DNA of 64,000 nucleotides from Beijerinckiaceae bacterium (GTDB lineage: Bacteria; Pseudomonadota; Alphaproteobacteria; Rhizobiales; Beijerinckiaceae), in contig JAJPIC010000013.1 of the NCBI GenBank assembly GCA_021324915.1, positions 1 to 64,000 of the forward strand, written 5' to 3'. The notes under the pieces were generated by a model that saw nothing but the letters and a program-made list of their open reading frames with translations, was not told the origin of the DNA and did not search any database. Below, in pieces: positions 56,397-64,000 of the stretch (within the stretch, counting starts at the first letter, position 1; each line of letters starts with the position of its first letter). Position numbers and translations under genes: made by a program.

Positions 56397-57199
56397 GGAC
56401 TTGGAGCGGGATACGAAAAAGCGGACACCGGCTTTTCGCGCAAATCCCGCTCTGAATCTTCAGCCTCGATCACATTCGTGCTTTTGGACCGGATCGATCC
56501 AAAAGCAGCGTGATCCGGGAGCGGATATTGCCGCCAGATCGCTTTCTCACCGAGATGCGCGATGAAAGCGGCGTGGGCGGCGAGTTCTGCTGCACTGATC
56601 AAGGGCGCCAAGGGAGTGGGCCGGATGAGGCGTGCGCCTTCCCCCCTTGCGCGGGTCGCATGGGCCGTCTGAAGCGCAAGGCTCGCTTGGCGCCCGCCAG
56701 TCAGCTCGGCATAGACCTCGGCGAGAATTTCCGCATCGAGCAATGCACCGTGTTTCGTGCGGCGGCTTGCGTCTATGCCGTAGCGCAGGCAGAGGGCATC
56801 GAGAGAATTCGGCGCGCCCGGGTGACGGCGGCGCGCAAGCGCCAAAGTATCGATGACGCGCTCCATTCCGATCGACGCAAGTCCCAGTGCCGCGAGTTCC
56901 GCATTGATGAAGCGGACGTCAAATTCGGCATTATGCGCGATGAGCGAAGCATCGCCGAGAAACGCAACGAGGCTTTCCGCGATCTCGGCGAATTTCGGTT
57001 TGCCGGCGAGAAAATCGGCTGAGAGTCCGTGGACGCGGAAAGCGTCCTCCGGCATGTCGCGTTCAGGATCGAGATAGACGTGGAACGTCTGCCCGGTCGG
57101 GATCGCATTGAAGAGTTCGACGCAGCCGATCTCGACAATTCGATGACCGGTCGACGGATCAAGCCCGGTCGTCTCCGTGTCGATCACGATTTCCCGCAT
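56387..57199 (-). CDS. dnaQ: DNA polymerase III epsilon subunit with repeat-derived C-terminus
   Basis: A 270-residue 3'-5' proofreading exonuclease. Exo I is DTETTG (7-12), Exo II is [11 protein letters not shown] (88-97) and Exo III is [14 protein letters not shown] (150-163). The normal polypeptide should end near AIWRQYP (226). Residues from about 229 to 267 ([15 protein letters not shown] to [17 protein letters not shown]) are encoded by palindromic repeats. Its start overlaps the coaE end by 41 bp. Confidence 0.94.
   Translation of the reverse strand: MREIVIDTETTGLDPSTGHRIVEIGCVELFNAIPTGQTFHVYLDPERDMPEDAFRVHGLSADFLAGKPKFAEIAESLVAFLGDASLIAHNAEFDVRFINAELAALGLASIGMERVIDTLALARRRHPGAPNSLDALCLRYGIDASRRTKHGALLDAEILAEVYAELTGGRQASLALQTAHATRARGEGARLIRPTPLAPLISAAELAAHAAFIAHLGEKAIWRQYPLPDHAAFGSIRSKSTNVIEAEDSERDLREKPVSAFSYPAPSPQA
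56403..56515. repeat. Families B and C palindromic repeats inside the 3' end of dnaQ
   Basis: Family B at 56403-56452 (GGAGCGGGAT to ATCCCGCTC) and family C at 56468-56515 (GATCAC to GTGATC) follow the same order and spacing as at 26369-26478. Here they lie within the coding end of dnaQ and are read through in its frame. Confidence 0.88.
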
Positions 57200-57788
57200 C
57201 GCCTATTTCCGCCTTCAGCCTTCGCAACAGCTCGCGCACCTGCCGTTCCGTATCCGCGATCGCTCCGCTCGTATCGATAATGAAATCGGCACGTGCGCGC
57301 TTGTCGCGATCCGGCATTTGCCGCGCCATTATGGCGGCAAGTTTTGCTTCCGTCATGCCGGGACGGCCGGCAATGCGTGCCTTTTGCACGTCTTCCGAAG
57401 CCGTGACGAGCAGAACCTTGTCGACCTCCTTTTCGGCACCGCTCTCATAAAGGAGCGGAATGTCGACGACGACAAGCGCCTCGCCTGCGGCGCGCGCCTC
57501 TGCGAGGAAAGCGAGGCGGTCGGCACGCACGAGCGGATGGACGATATGCTCGAGCCGCGCCATTGCGGCGGCGTTGCCGAGAACGCGGGCGGCGAGGGCT
57601 TGGCGATCGACGCTTCCCCCGCGAACGGTACCTGGAAATTCCGCTTCGATGAGAGGGGCGGCCGCACCTCGATAGAGAGCGTGGACCGCGGCGTCGGAAT
57701 CATGGACCTTGACACCAGCGGCGCGGAACATGGCCGCGGTTGCCGACTTGCCCATGCCGATCGAGCCGGTGAGACCGAGAACGAACAT
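57159..57788 (-). CDS. coaE: Dephospho-CoA kinase
   Basis: A 209-residue enzyme for the last step of coenzyme A synthesis. The P-loop is GLTGSIGMGKSATAAMF, and VHDSDAAVHALY and VVVDIPLLYESGAEKEVD are diagnostic. The start overlaps the aroE stop (TGATG). Its last 41 bases overlap dnaQ, so the C-terminus past the core ([14 protein letters not shown]) may be dispensable. Confidence 0.95.
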   Translation of the reverse strand: MFVLGLTGSIGMGKSATAAMFRAAGVKVHDSDAAVHALYRGAAAPLIEAEFPGTVRGGSVDRQALAARVLGNAAAMARLEHIVHPLVRADRLAFLAEARAAGEALVVVDIPLLYESGAEKEVDKVLLVTASEDVQKARIAGRPGMTEAKLAAIMARQMPDRDKRARADFIIDTSGAIADTERQVRELLRRLKAEIGDAGNRDRHGDDRA

Positions 57789-58618
57789 CAGCTCTTCTCG
57801 ATGTCCGCGGCGATCAGCGCACGCAGTTCGGCCGTGACTTCAGGCTTGCGGCCGAACCAGTGTTCGAATCCGGGAACCGCTTGGTGCAGCAACATGCCGA
57901 GGCCGCTCAAGGTGCGCAGACCGCGGGCGCGCGCCTGACGCAGAAGATCGGTTTCGAGCGGTACATAGACGATATCGGCGACGATGGCGCGGGCGGGCAG
58001 GGGCGAAAGATCGATTTCGAGCGGCGCCTCGCCGCGCATGCCCAGCGAGGTCGTGTTGACGAGAAGATCGGCGTCCGCGAGCGCCCCCGGCAGGTCGGCG
58101 AAAGATTTGGCGGCGATCGCCGCGCCGAGGCGCCGGCGCAAGTCCTGCCCTCGCGCGATCGTGCGATTGATCACGAGAACCTCCCGGGCGCCGCGCATGA
58201 TCAGGGCGTAGATGATGCTCCGCGCGGCTCCGCCCGCGCCGAGCACGACGACTTTTCCAAGGTCCTTTCCCCAGCCGGGTGCCTCTTCGTCGATCGCGGC
58301 GAGAAAGCCCGCAGCATCCGTATTGTCTCCGTGAAGGTTTCCACCGTCGATCCACAAAGTATTCACTGCTTCGAGCTGCGCGGCGACCTGCGTCGTCGCC
58401 CCACAGAAGCGAAAGGCTGCCTCCTTATGTGGAATCGTGACATTGCCGCCGACGAAGCCTTGGTCGGCGAAAGAGGCAAGGAAATCTTCGAGCGCGTCCG
58501 GCGAGACCGGCACGCGTTCATAATCGCCCTCGATGTGGAGCCTTTTGAGCCAATAGCGGTGGATCAGCGGCGAACGCGAATGTTCGACCGGCCAGCCGAT
58601 GATGAAAGCGCGCCTCAT
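57788..58618 (-). CDS. aroE: Shikimate dehydrogenase
   Basis: A 276-residue NADP enzyme of aromatic amino acid synthesis. The start MRRAFIIGWPVEHSRSPLIHRYW matches the family. Other signatures are GGNVTIPHKE (catalytic Lys), GDNTDAAGFL and VVLGAGGAARSIIYAL. Its ATG overlaps the maf stop (ATGA). It is part of the ppsR-maf-aroE-coaE-dnaQ operon. Confidence 0.96.
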   Translation of the reverse strand: MRRAFIIGWPVEHSRSPLIHRYWLKRLHIEGDYERVPVSPDALEDFLASFADQGFVGGNVTIPHKEAAFRFCGATTQVAAQLEAVNTLWIDGGNLHGDNTDAAGFLAAIDEEAPGWGKDLGKVVVLGAGGAARSIIYALIMRGAREVLVINRTIARGQDLRRRLGAAIAAKSFADLPGALADADLLVNTTSLGMRGEAPLEIDLSPLPARAIVADIVYVPLETDLLRQARARGLRTLSGLGMLLHQAVPGFEHWFGRKPEVTAELRALIAADIEKS

Positions 58619-59232
58619 GTCGCGAGACTGCCTTCCCGACGCAGAAATGCAAGGAGATCGAGGAGCGGCAGGCCGAGGATCGTCGCCTGATCGCCCTCCA
58701 TCCGCGAAAAAAGGTGGATCCCTAAGCCTTCGAACTGGTAGGCGCCGACACTCGAGAGCACCGAAGGTCCGGCCGCGGCAAGATAAAGCTCGATGAAGTC
58801 GGCACTGAGCTTGCGGCAGGTGAGCGTGGCGCAAGAAGAGGCCTCGAAGAGAACTCTGCTTGCTCGCGCCACCGAAAGCGCTGAGTGGAGCCGATGGGTT
58901 TTCTCCGAGAAGCGCGCGAGCTGCGCCCGTGCTTCCTGGTGATCGCGCGGCTTTGTGAGCGTCAAACCTTCGAATTCGAGCGTCTGGTCGGCACCGACCA
59001 CGAGACGGTCCGGCCTTCGACTCGAGACGGCGAGCGCTTTGGCGCGGGCGAGATGCGCCGCAATCTTTTCCGCCTGCGCACTCGCAAGCTCTCGTTGGAG
59101 CGCGCGCTCGTCGATATCCGCCGCCAAGGCTTCGAACGGTATGCCGGCGCTGCGCAGAAGCGCCTGGCGCGCTGCGCTTTTCGAGGCGAGCACAAGCGGC
59201 GCACTGGCGCGCCAGAGACCCGATTCTTTCAT
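58615..59232 (-). CDS. maf: Maf-type nucleoside triphosphate pyrophosphatase
   Basis: A 205-residue house-cleaning enzyme that hydrolyses dTTP, UTP or modified nucleotides. LVLASKSAARQALLRSAGIPF is the diagnostic N-terminus, and VGADQTLEFEG holds the catalytic Asp. VGAYQFEGLGIHLFSRMEGDQATILGLPLLDLL is the typical C-terminus. ppsR precedes it without a gap (TAGATG). Confidence 0.93.
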   Translation of the reverse strand: MKESGLWRASAPLVLASKSAARQALLRSAGIPFEALAADIDERALQRELASAQAEKIAAHLARAKALAVSSRRPDRLVVGADQTLEFEGLTLTKPRDHQEARAQLARFSEKTHRLHSALSVARASRVLFEASSCATLTCRKLSADFIELYLAAAGPSVLSSVGAYQFEGLGIHLFSRMEGDQATILGLPLLDLLAFLRREGSLAT

Positions 59233-60060
59233 CTAAATGCCGAGCTTGCTGCGATGCGCCTTATAAAGATCGATGACGGCCGCCGCGGTTTCTTCGATCG
59301 AACGTCGCGTGACGTCGATCACCGGCCAGCCGTAATGAGCGAAGAGCTTGCGCGACTGGACGATTTCCTCGGCGACTGCGACCGGATCGACATAGGAGGA
59401 ATCCATCATCGCATGCAAGGATTCGAGCCGGTTCTGCCTTACCTGAATGAGGCGTTCGACCGAGACGATGATTCCGACGATCAACGGCTTCTTCAGCCCG
59501 AAGAGCGATTTGGGCAGGGGCAGATTGGGAAGCACCGGAAGATTGGCGGTCTTGATTCCCCGGTTGGCGAGATAAATGCTCGTCGGCGTCTTCGAGGTGC
59601 GGCTGACCCCGATGAGGATTACGTCGGCCTCATCGTAATTTTCGCTCATCTGCCCGTCGTCATGCAGCATCGTGTAATCGAGCGCGTCGATGCGGTTGAA
59701 ATAGCTTGCGGTGAGCATGTGCTGGGCACCGGGCCGAGGATTGGCCGCCGCGCCCAGGTAATTTTGGAAGACGTTCAGGATCGGCTGCAGGACCGAATGG
59801 CAAGGCGCCCCGATCTCGCGGCACGCCGCTTCGAGCTGCTGGGCGAGATCCGACTCGAGCAAGGTATAGAGAACCACGCCGGGGGCCGCCTCGATCTCCG
59901 CAATCGCGCGCGCGATCTGCCCCTGGCTGCGCACCAGCGGGTAGAGATGTTCGATCGCTAAGACATCTTCATAGAGGGCCGAGACGGCGCGGCTCACGGC
60001 GATGAGCGTCTCGCCGGTTGCGTCCGACACGAGGTGAATATGAAAATCCTTGCGCTCCAA
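59233..60060 (-). CDS. ppsR: Pyruvate,water/phosphate dikinase regulatory protein
   Basis: The 275-residue bifunctional kinase/pyrophosphorylase (DUF299) switches PEP synthase or PPDK off and on by ADP-dependent phosphorylation. The P-loop-like segment IGVSRTSKTPTSIYLANRG is intact and the N-terminus is FHIHLVSDATGETL. I placed the start at a TTG (AAGGGC upstream) because the length then fits the family; an ATG at 60204 would add 48 atypical residues. No dikinase gene is in the window. Confidence 0.9.
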   Translation of the reverse strand: MERKDFHIHLVSDATGETLIAVSRAVSALYEDVLAIEHLYPLVRSQGQIARAIAEIEAAPGVVLYTLLESDLAQQLEAACREIGAPCHSVLQPILNVFQNYLGAAANPRPGAQHMLTASYFNRIDALDYTMLHDDGQMSENYDEADVILIGVSRTSKTPTSIYLANRGIKTANLPVLPNLPLPKSLFGLKKPLIVGIIVSVERLIQVRQNRLESLHAMMDSSYVDPVAVAEEIVQSRKLFAHYGWPVIDVTRRSIEETAAAVIDLYKAHRSKLGI

Positions 60061-60411
60061 AGCTCTTGCCCTTGCATGTGGATCGCGGTGGACAAGCTTC
60101 GATGCGCGGGCGCGACCTGTCGATATCTCCCGCCGTTGCGGCGGTCTTGTCAACAAGGCCGACGCGGCGAAGATGGAAGCGCCTTCTGCGCGAATAAGAC
60201 TCATAAACGGATTTGCTGTTGACGGTGCGGGAAAGCGGAATGCAAAGCTTTGTCGCCGCTGACAAAACGCAGCGCAGTCCTTAGATGCACGGCCTGTGCG
60301 TCGCGGGGCAAATCTCTGGGTTCCCCGAAAGATTGTGAAAAATCGGGAATGGGACTAATCCGGCCTCTAATAAGAGGAATCGTAAAAAGAGTCTTAAGAT
60401 AGGATTCTTAA
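60061..60411. promoter_or_regulatory. Divergent promoter region between ppsR and hemE, with a palindrome at the hemE start
   Basis: This 351-bp gap has no gene. TTAAGA (60394-60399), TAGGAT, TCTTAA (60406-60411) form a palindrome ending on the base before the hemE TTG and covering the AGGA ribosome site. A hairpin or bound protein there would block translation or transcription. AT-rich stretches from 60330 on could hold the hemE promoter. Confidence 0.55.
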
Positions 60412-61449
60412 TTGTCCTTCTCCTCAAGTAAGATCTTCCGCGTACTGAACGGCGAAGCGGTCTCTCCCCCGCCGGTCTGGCTGATGCGTCAGGCGGGGCG
60501 CTATCTCGTGGAATATCGACAGCTTCGCGCCAAGGCGCGTTCCTTTCTCGACCTCTGCTACACGCCAAAACTCGCCGCGGAAGCAACGCTCCAGCCCATT
60601 CGACGCTTCGGCTTCGATGCGGGGATTATTTTCAGCGATATTCTCGTCGTGCCCGATGCGTTCGGGCAGAAAGTATCGTTCGAGACCGGAGGTGGTCCCA
60701 AGCTCGAGCCGATATCGAATGCGGCAGGTCTCGGAAGGCTGCGCGAGAAGGTCGATCTTGATCGCTTGGCTCCGGTCTTCGATGCCGTGAGACGCGTCAA
60801 AGAGGCCGCACCGGAGACGCCGCTCATCGGATTTTGTGGCGCGCCCTTCACGCTCGCGAGTTATATGATTGCCGGTCAGGGTACGCCCGATCAGGCGCCG
60901 GCGCGGCTTCTCGCCTATCGGGATCCCGATCTCTTCCAAGCGCTGATCGACCGGCTCGTTGCAGGCTCGATCGATTATCTCCTTGGGCAGATCGACGCCG
61001 GCGTCGATCTCGTGCAGATTTTCGACTCCTGGGCCGGAGCGCTGGCGCCGTCGGAATTCGAAAGTTGGTGCGTAGCCCCGCTCAAAACGATCATCGAAGG
61101 CGTGCGGGCCCGCCATCCGGAAAAGAAGATAATCGCCTTTCCGCGCCGGGCGGGACTTTCGATCGTCGATTTCGCCGCGCGGACGGGAGCGGACGCGCTG
61201 GGGCTCGACGAGACAATCGATCCCGTTGCAGCGGCGAAACGGATCGAGGCAAGCACAGTCCTGCAAGGAAATCTCGATCCTCTGGCGCTTGTCGCCGGCG
61301 GCCGGGCGTTACAGGAGGGAACGGAGCGAATTCTTTCGGCCTTCGCCGGGCGGCCGCATATTTTCAATTTGGGCCATGGGATCTTGCCGGAGACGCCGGT
61401 CGCGCATGTCGAGGCGCTGCTCGGCCAAATTCGTGCGGCCGACGCATGA
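60412..61449 (+). CDS. hemE: Uroporphyrinogen decarboxylase
   Basis: A 345-residue enzyme that removes four carboxyls from uroporphyrinogen III to give coproporphyrinogen III in heme synthesis. The TTG start gives SFSSSKIFRVLNGEAV; PPPVWLMRQAGRYLVEYR is the diagnostic N-terminus and FGFDAGIIFSDILVVPDAFG the substrate region with the catalytic Asp. GHGILPETPVAHVEAL is near the end. Its stop overlaps hemJ (ATGA). Confidence 0.96.
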   Translation: MSFSSSKIFRVLNGEAVSPPPVWLMRQAGRYLVEYRQLRAKARSFLDLCYTPKLAAEATLQPIRRFGFDAGIIFSDILVVPDAFGQKVSFETGGGPKLEPISNAAGLGRLREKVDLDRLAPVFDAVRRVKEAAPETPLIGFCGAPFTLASYMIAGQGTPDQAPARLLAYRDPDLFQALIDRLVAGSIDYLLGQIDAGVDLVQIFDSWAGALAPSEFESWCVAPLKTIIEGVRARHPEKKIIAFPRRAGLSIVDFAARTGADALGLDETIDPVAAAKRIEASTVLQGNLDPLALVAGGRALQEGTERILSAFAGRPHIFNLGHGILPETPVAHVEALLGQIRAADA

Positions 61450-61871
61450 TCTATCTCTGGCTCAAGGCCCTGCATGTCTTTTCCGTGATCGCCTTCATGG
61501 CGGGCATGTTCTATTTGCCGCGCCTCTTCGTTTATCATTCCCTGGCTGAGAAGGGCTCGGCACAATCGGAAACCTTCAAAATCATGGAACGGCGGCTCGA
61601 TCTCGGCATCATGCGGCCGTCGCTCGTTCTCGTCCTGGCGAGCGGGATCGGTCTCGGCTTTGGTGGGCATTGGTTTGCTGCCGGCTGGCTCGACCTGAAA
61701 CTCCTGCTCGTGCTGCTCATGATTGTCGTCTATGTCTATCTTGTGCGGCTGCGGTATCGTTTCGCGGCAGACGTCAACCTTCATTCGCCGCGCTATTTCC
61801 GCATTCTGAACGAGATCCCTACCCTGCTCTTGATCGGCATCGTCATTCTGGCGGTGGTGAAGCCCTTGTAA
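61446..61871 (+). CDS. hemJ: Protoporphyrinogen oxidase HemJ
   Basis: A 141-residue membrane protein with four helices that oxidises protoporphyrinogen IX. YLWLKALHVFSVIAFMAGMFYLPRLFVYH contains the heme-ligand His10, and LRPSLVLVLASG-like MRPSLVLVLASGIGL and FRILNEIPTLLLIGIVILAV are family features. It is coupled to hemE, so two steps of heme synthesis are co-expressed. Confidence 0.92.
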   Translation: MIYLWLKALHVFSVIAFMAGMFYLPRLFVYHSLAEKGSAQSETFKIMERRLDLGIMRPSLVLVLASGIGLGFGGHWFAAGWLDLKLLLVLLMIVVYVYLVRLRYRFAADVNLHSPRYFRILNEIPTLLLIGIVILAVVKPL

Positions 61872-62043
61872 ACCGAACCTTGCGCCCTGATATCCAGGCG
61901 GAGCAAAGACGTTGCCGCGGCGTGTAACTCTTTGGTCACAGGCGCCTGAAAGCGACCGCCGGGGGGATTTGTCTGTTGGTTGCGAGGGCGATTTCCGGTA
62001 TTCTTTTGAGTGAAGGCAAGGCCTTCGAATTGAGGTTCGGGGA

Positions 62044-62826
62044 ATGATCCGCTCGCTGATCATAGCCGGCGCGGTTTCGCTCGCTTTGGCGGGTGCGACT
62101 TATGCTGCCGATCTCCCCAACCAAAAGGGTCCGCCGGTTTATACGCCGCCTCCGCCTGCCTTTTCCTGGACCGGATTCTATGTCGGCGTGAATGCGGGCT
62201 ATGGCGGTGACCCATTCCATTTCGACGCTTTCGGCCCCGGCGGCTTCTTAGGCGGATCGAACATATCTTCGAGCGGCTTTCTCGGTGGCGGCGAGGCGGG
62301 CTTTAATTACCAATTTGCCGGCTCGGGCGTTGCTGGGGGCGATTTGGTGCTCGGCGGCGAGGCGGATTTCGAAGGCGGCACGGTCAGCGGCTCGCAGACC
62401 TTGGCCCCCCCACTCGTGACGACGACCGGGCCGGTCACGAACAGGCTCGATTGGCTTGGCACGGCGCGCGCCCGCCTCGGCTTGGCTTTCGGCAATGTGC
62501 TCCCCTATATCACCGGCGGTTTCGCCTATGGGCATGAGACGGTTTCGCAGTCGGGCCCCGGCGCCGGCGCGCTCACCAATTGGTCGATTGGCTCGACGCC
62601 GACCGGGTGGACGGCGGGCGGCGGCATCGAATATGCTTTTGCCCACAATCTCTCGGTAAAGGCCGAATATCTTTACGTGGATCTTAGCCGGACGAACGGG
62701 TTGACACCCGGCGACGCGCCGGGCTTTTTCCATACGACGCATCCGACGCTCAATGTCGTTCGGGCAGGCCTCGACTGGAAATTCGACTGGATTGCGCCGG
62801 GGACACCCGTGGTTCCGAAATATTAG
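62044..62826 (+). CDS. Outer-membrane beta-barrel protein (Omp31/porin-like)
   Basis: A 260-residue protein with signal peptide (LIIAGAVSLALAGATYA-ADL). The start of the mature part, PPAFSWTGFYVGVNAGYGG, is diagnostic of the rhizobial Omp25/Omp31 family. Later segments NRLDWLGTARARLGLAFGNVLPYITGGFAYG and LSVKAEYLYVDLS are barrel strands. It is probably an abundant surface protein. A terminator follows 50 bp after the stop. Confidence 0.93.
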   Translation: MIRSLIIAGAVSLALAGATYAADLPNQKGPPVYTPPPPAFSWTGFYVGVNAGYGGDPFHFDAFGPGGFLGGSNISSSGFLGGGEAGFNYQFAGSGVAGGDLVLGGEADFEGGTVSGSQTLAPPLVTTTGPVTNRLDWLGTARARLGLAFGNVLPYITGGFAYGHETVSQSGPGAGALTNWSIGSTPTGWTAGGGIEYAFAHNLSVKAEYLYVDLSRTNGLTPGDAPGFFHTTHPTLNVVRAGLDWKFDWIAPGTPVVPKY

Positions 62827-62876
62827 CAGACGGGGGATAACCTGGGCCAAGATCCGTGAGCGGTCTTGGAGATCTA

Positions 62877-62902
62877 GCCGGCAGCTCTGCTGCCGGCCTT
62901 TT
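62877..62902 (+). terminator. Rho-independent terminator after the Omp31-like gene
   Basis: GCCGGCAGC, TCT, GCTGCCGGC forms a 9-bp GC-rich stem with a 3-base loop, followed by CTTTTT. Confidence 0.93.
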
Positions 62903-63187
62903 TGTCTCAGTTCGCAGGCTCATGCTGCGGAACGCGGCTGGAACCAAGAGCAAAGCTTAGTTCTTAACAGGACGGCGGAATCGCAGGTTCGCGGTCAACT
63001 GCCTCGGTCAGGTTGTCAATCCCGGCAAAACATCCTATCTTATGGCTCTCTCCTAACAGGTGAACTGCCGGCGCGTCGGTGCGCCATATTGTGGGCATCA
63101 TCTGTCCTCCAAGGATTTGGCGCCCTCCGGGGCTTTCCCACCCCCTTTGCGCAGTGAGCGCGTGGTCTTCCAAGGACAAGGATCCCT
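62903..63187 (+). promoter_or_regulatory. Upstream region of rho, no gene seen
   Basis: This 285-bp stretch between the Omp31-like terminator and rho has no supported gene. It must hold the rho promoter and a leader; rho is autoregulated through its leader in many bacteria. CCTCCAAGGA and CTTCCAAGGA near 63109 and 63171 are similar decamers. Confidence 0.4.
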
Positions 63188-64000
63188 ATGCGGGATATCA
63201 AACTTCAGGATCTCAAAACGAAATCCCCTACCGAGCTGCTCGCCTTCGCCGAAGAGCACGAAGTCGAGAACGCTTCCATCATGCGCAAACAGGAATTGAT
63301 GTTTGCGATTCTCAAACAATTGGCGAGCCGCGAGATCGAGATCGTCGGCGAAGGCGTGATCGAGGTGCTGCAGGACGGTTTCGGCTTTCTGCGTTCGCCG
63401 GAGGCCAATTACTTGGCCGGTCCGGACGATATTTATGTCTCGCCCTCGCAGATCCGGCGCTTCGGGCTGCGCACCGGCGATACGGTCGAAGGCCTCATCC
63501 GCAGCCCGAAAGAGGGCGAGCGCTATTTCGCGCTGTTGAAGGTCAATACAATCAATTTTGAAGACCCGGAGAAGGTCCGTCACAAGGTCCATTTCGACAA
63601 TTTGACCCCGCTCTATCCGGACGAGCGGCTGCGGCTCGAGATCGAAGACCCCACGAAAAAGGACCTCTCGGCGCGCGTGATCGACATTGTGGCGCCGATC
63701 GGCAAAGGCCAGCGCGCGCTGATCGTTGCTCCGCCGCGCACCGGCAAGACGGTGCTTCTGCAGAACATCGCCCAATCGGTCACCGCCAATCACCCTGAGT
63801 GCTACCTGATCGTGCTGCTCATCGACGAGCGGCCGGAGGAAGTCACCGACATGCAGCGCTCGGTGAAAGGCGAGGTGGTCTCCTCGACCTTCGACGAGCC
63901 GGCGATGCGCCACGTCCAGGTTGCGGAAATGGTGATCGAAAAGGCAAAGCGCCTGGTCGAGCATGGCCGCGACGTAGTTATCTTGCTCGATTCGATTACC
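63188..64000 (+). CDS. rho: Transcription termination factor Rho, N-terminal part (cut by window end)
   Basis: The frame is open to the last base, giving 271 residues of about 420. It encodes the hexameric RNA helicase that ends transcription. [22 protein letters not shown] is the N-terminal helical domain, and [36 protein letters not shown] is the RNA-binding cold-shock fold. Walker A is [22 protein letters not shown] near the end is Walker B. AAGGA precedes the ATG. Confidence 0.97.
   Translation, partial: MRDIKLQDLKTKSPTELLAFAEEHEVENASIMRKQELMFAILKQLASREIEIVGEGVIEVLQDGFGFLRSPEANYLAGPDDIYVSPSQIRRFGLRTGDTVEGLIRSPKEGERYFALLKVNTINFEDPEKVRHKVHFDNLTPLYPDERLRLEIEDPTKKDLSARVIDIVAPIGKGQRALIVAPPRTGKTVLLQNIAQSVTANHPECYLIVLLIDERPEEVTDMQRSVKGEVVSSTFDEPAMRHVQVAEMVIEKAKRLVEHGRDVVILLDSIT

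Overview
The window looks like part of an alphaproteobacterial chromosome from the order Hyphomicrobiales (Rhizobiales), probably near the Beijerinckiaceae. This is inferred from GC-rich coding sequence, from familiar rhizobial gene neighbourhoods (rho, hemE, ppsR, maf, aroE, coaE, dnaQ, secB, fxsA, Tim44-like, mltA, Smr; and bolA, J-domain gene, cobS, cobT, rpmB), and from palindromic intergenic repeats of a type common in that order. No rRNA was seen. The only RNA genes I can support are two near-identical tRNA-Gly(GCC) genes and a TPP riboswitch.

Layout. 1-11.2 kb: the 3' part of uvrB, then small envelope proteins, a cytochrome b561, an extensin-like protein, ArfB ribosome rescue, a TetR regulator, a Tim44-like protein and three membrane proteins (NRAMP-like, AI-2E family, DUF4239). 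11.4-14.5 kb: a 3-kb accessory block bounded by two tRNA-Gly genes. It carries a tightly packed minus-strand cluster: HTH regulator, two-helix membrane protein, HEPN-like protein with an R-x4-H motif, and an HNH nuclease gene cut off exactly at the tRNA edge. 14.8-24.9 kb: thioredoxin/Lon-like/Trm112/TesB, then the nitrogen pair glnK-amtB behind a sigma-54 promoter, then ftsK, lolA-like, a tautomerase and xth. 25-32 kb: asd, an S24-type repressor with a palindromic operator that recurs before the next gene, and transaldolase. 32-45 kb: thiC under a TPP riboswitch, efp divergent from epmA-epmB-mscS, a TIR-domain membrane protein, and a D,D-carboxypeptidase coupled to a COG0523 GTPase. 45-51 kb: bolA, a J-domain protein, the aerobic cobaltochelatase genes cobS and cobT, rpmB and an outer-membrane protein. 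51-64 kb: leuD, a zincin, the Smr/mltA/Tim44 operon, fxsA, secB, the ppsR-maf-aroE-coaE-dnaQ operon, hemE-hemJ, a beta-barrel protein and the start of rho.

Most genes are housekeeping: DNA repair, translation rescue and EF-P maturation, nitrogen sensing, cobalamin and heme synthesis, envelope growth and protein export. The best candidate for an undescribed system is the tRNA-bounded cluster at 11.4-14.4 kb. A regulator with regularly spaced TTGGC sites in its promoter heads a set of genes that looks like a host-defence or toxin module. Other points of interest are a TIR protein with duplicated extracytoplasmic domains, a self-controlled S24 repressor with a second target, and a palindromic repeat translated as the C-terminus of DnaQ.
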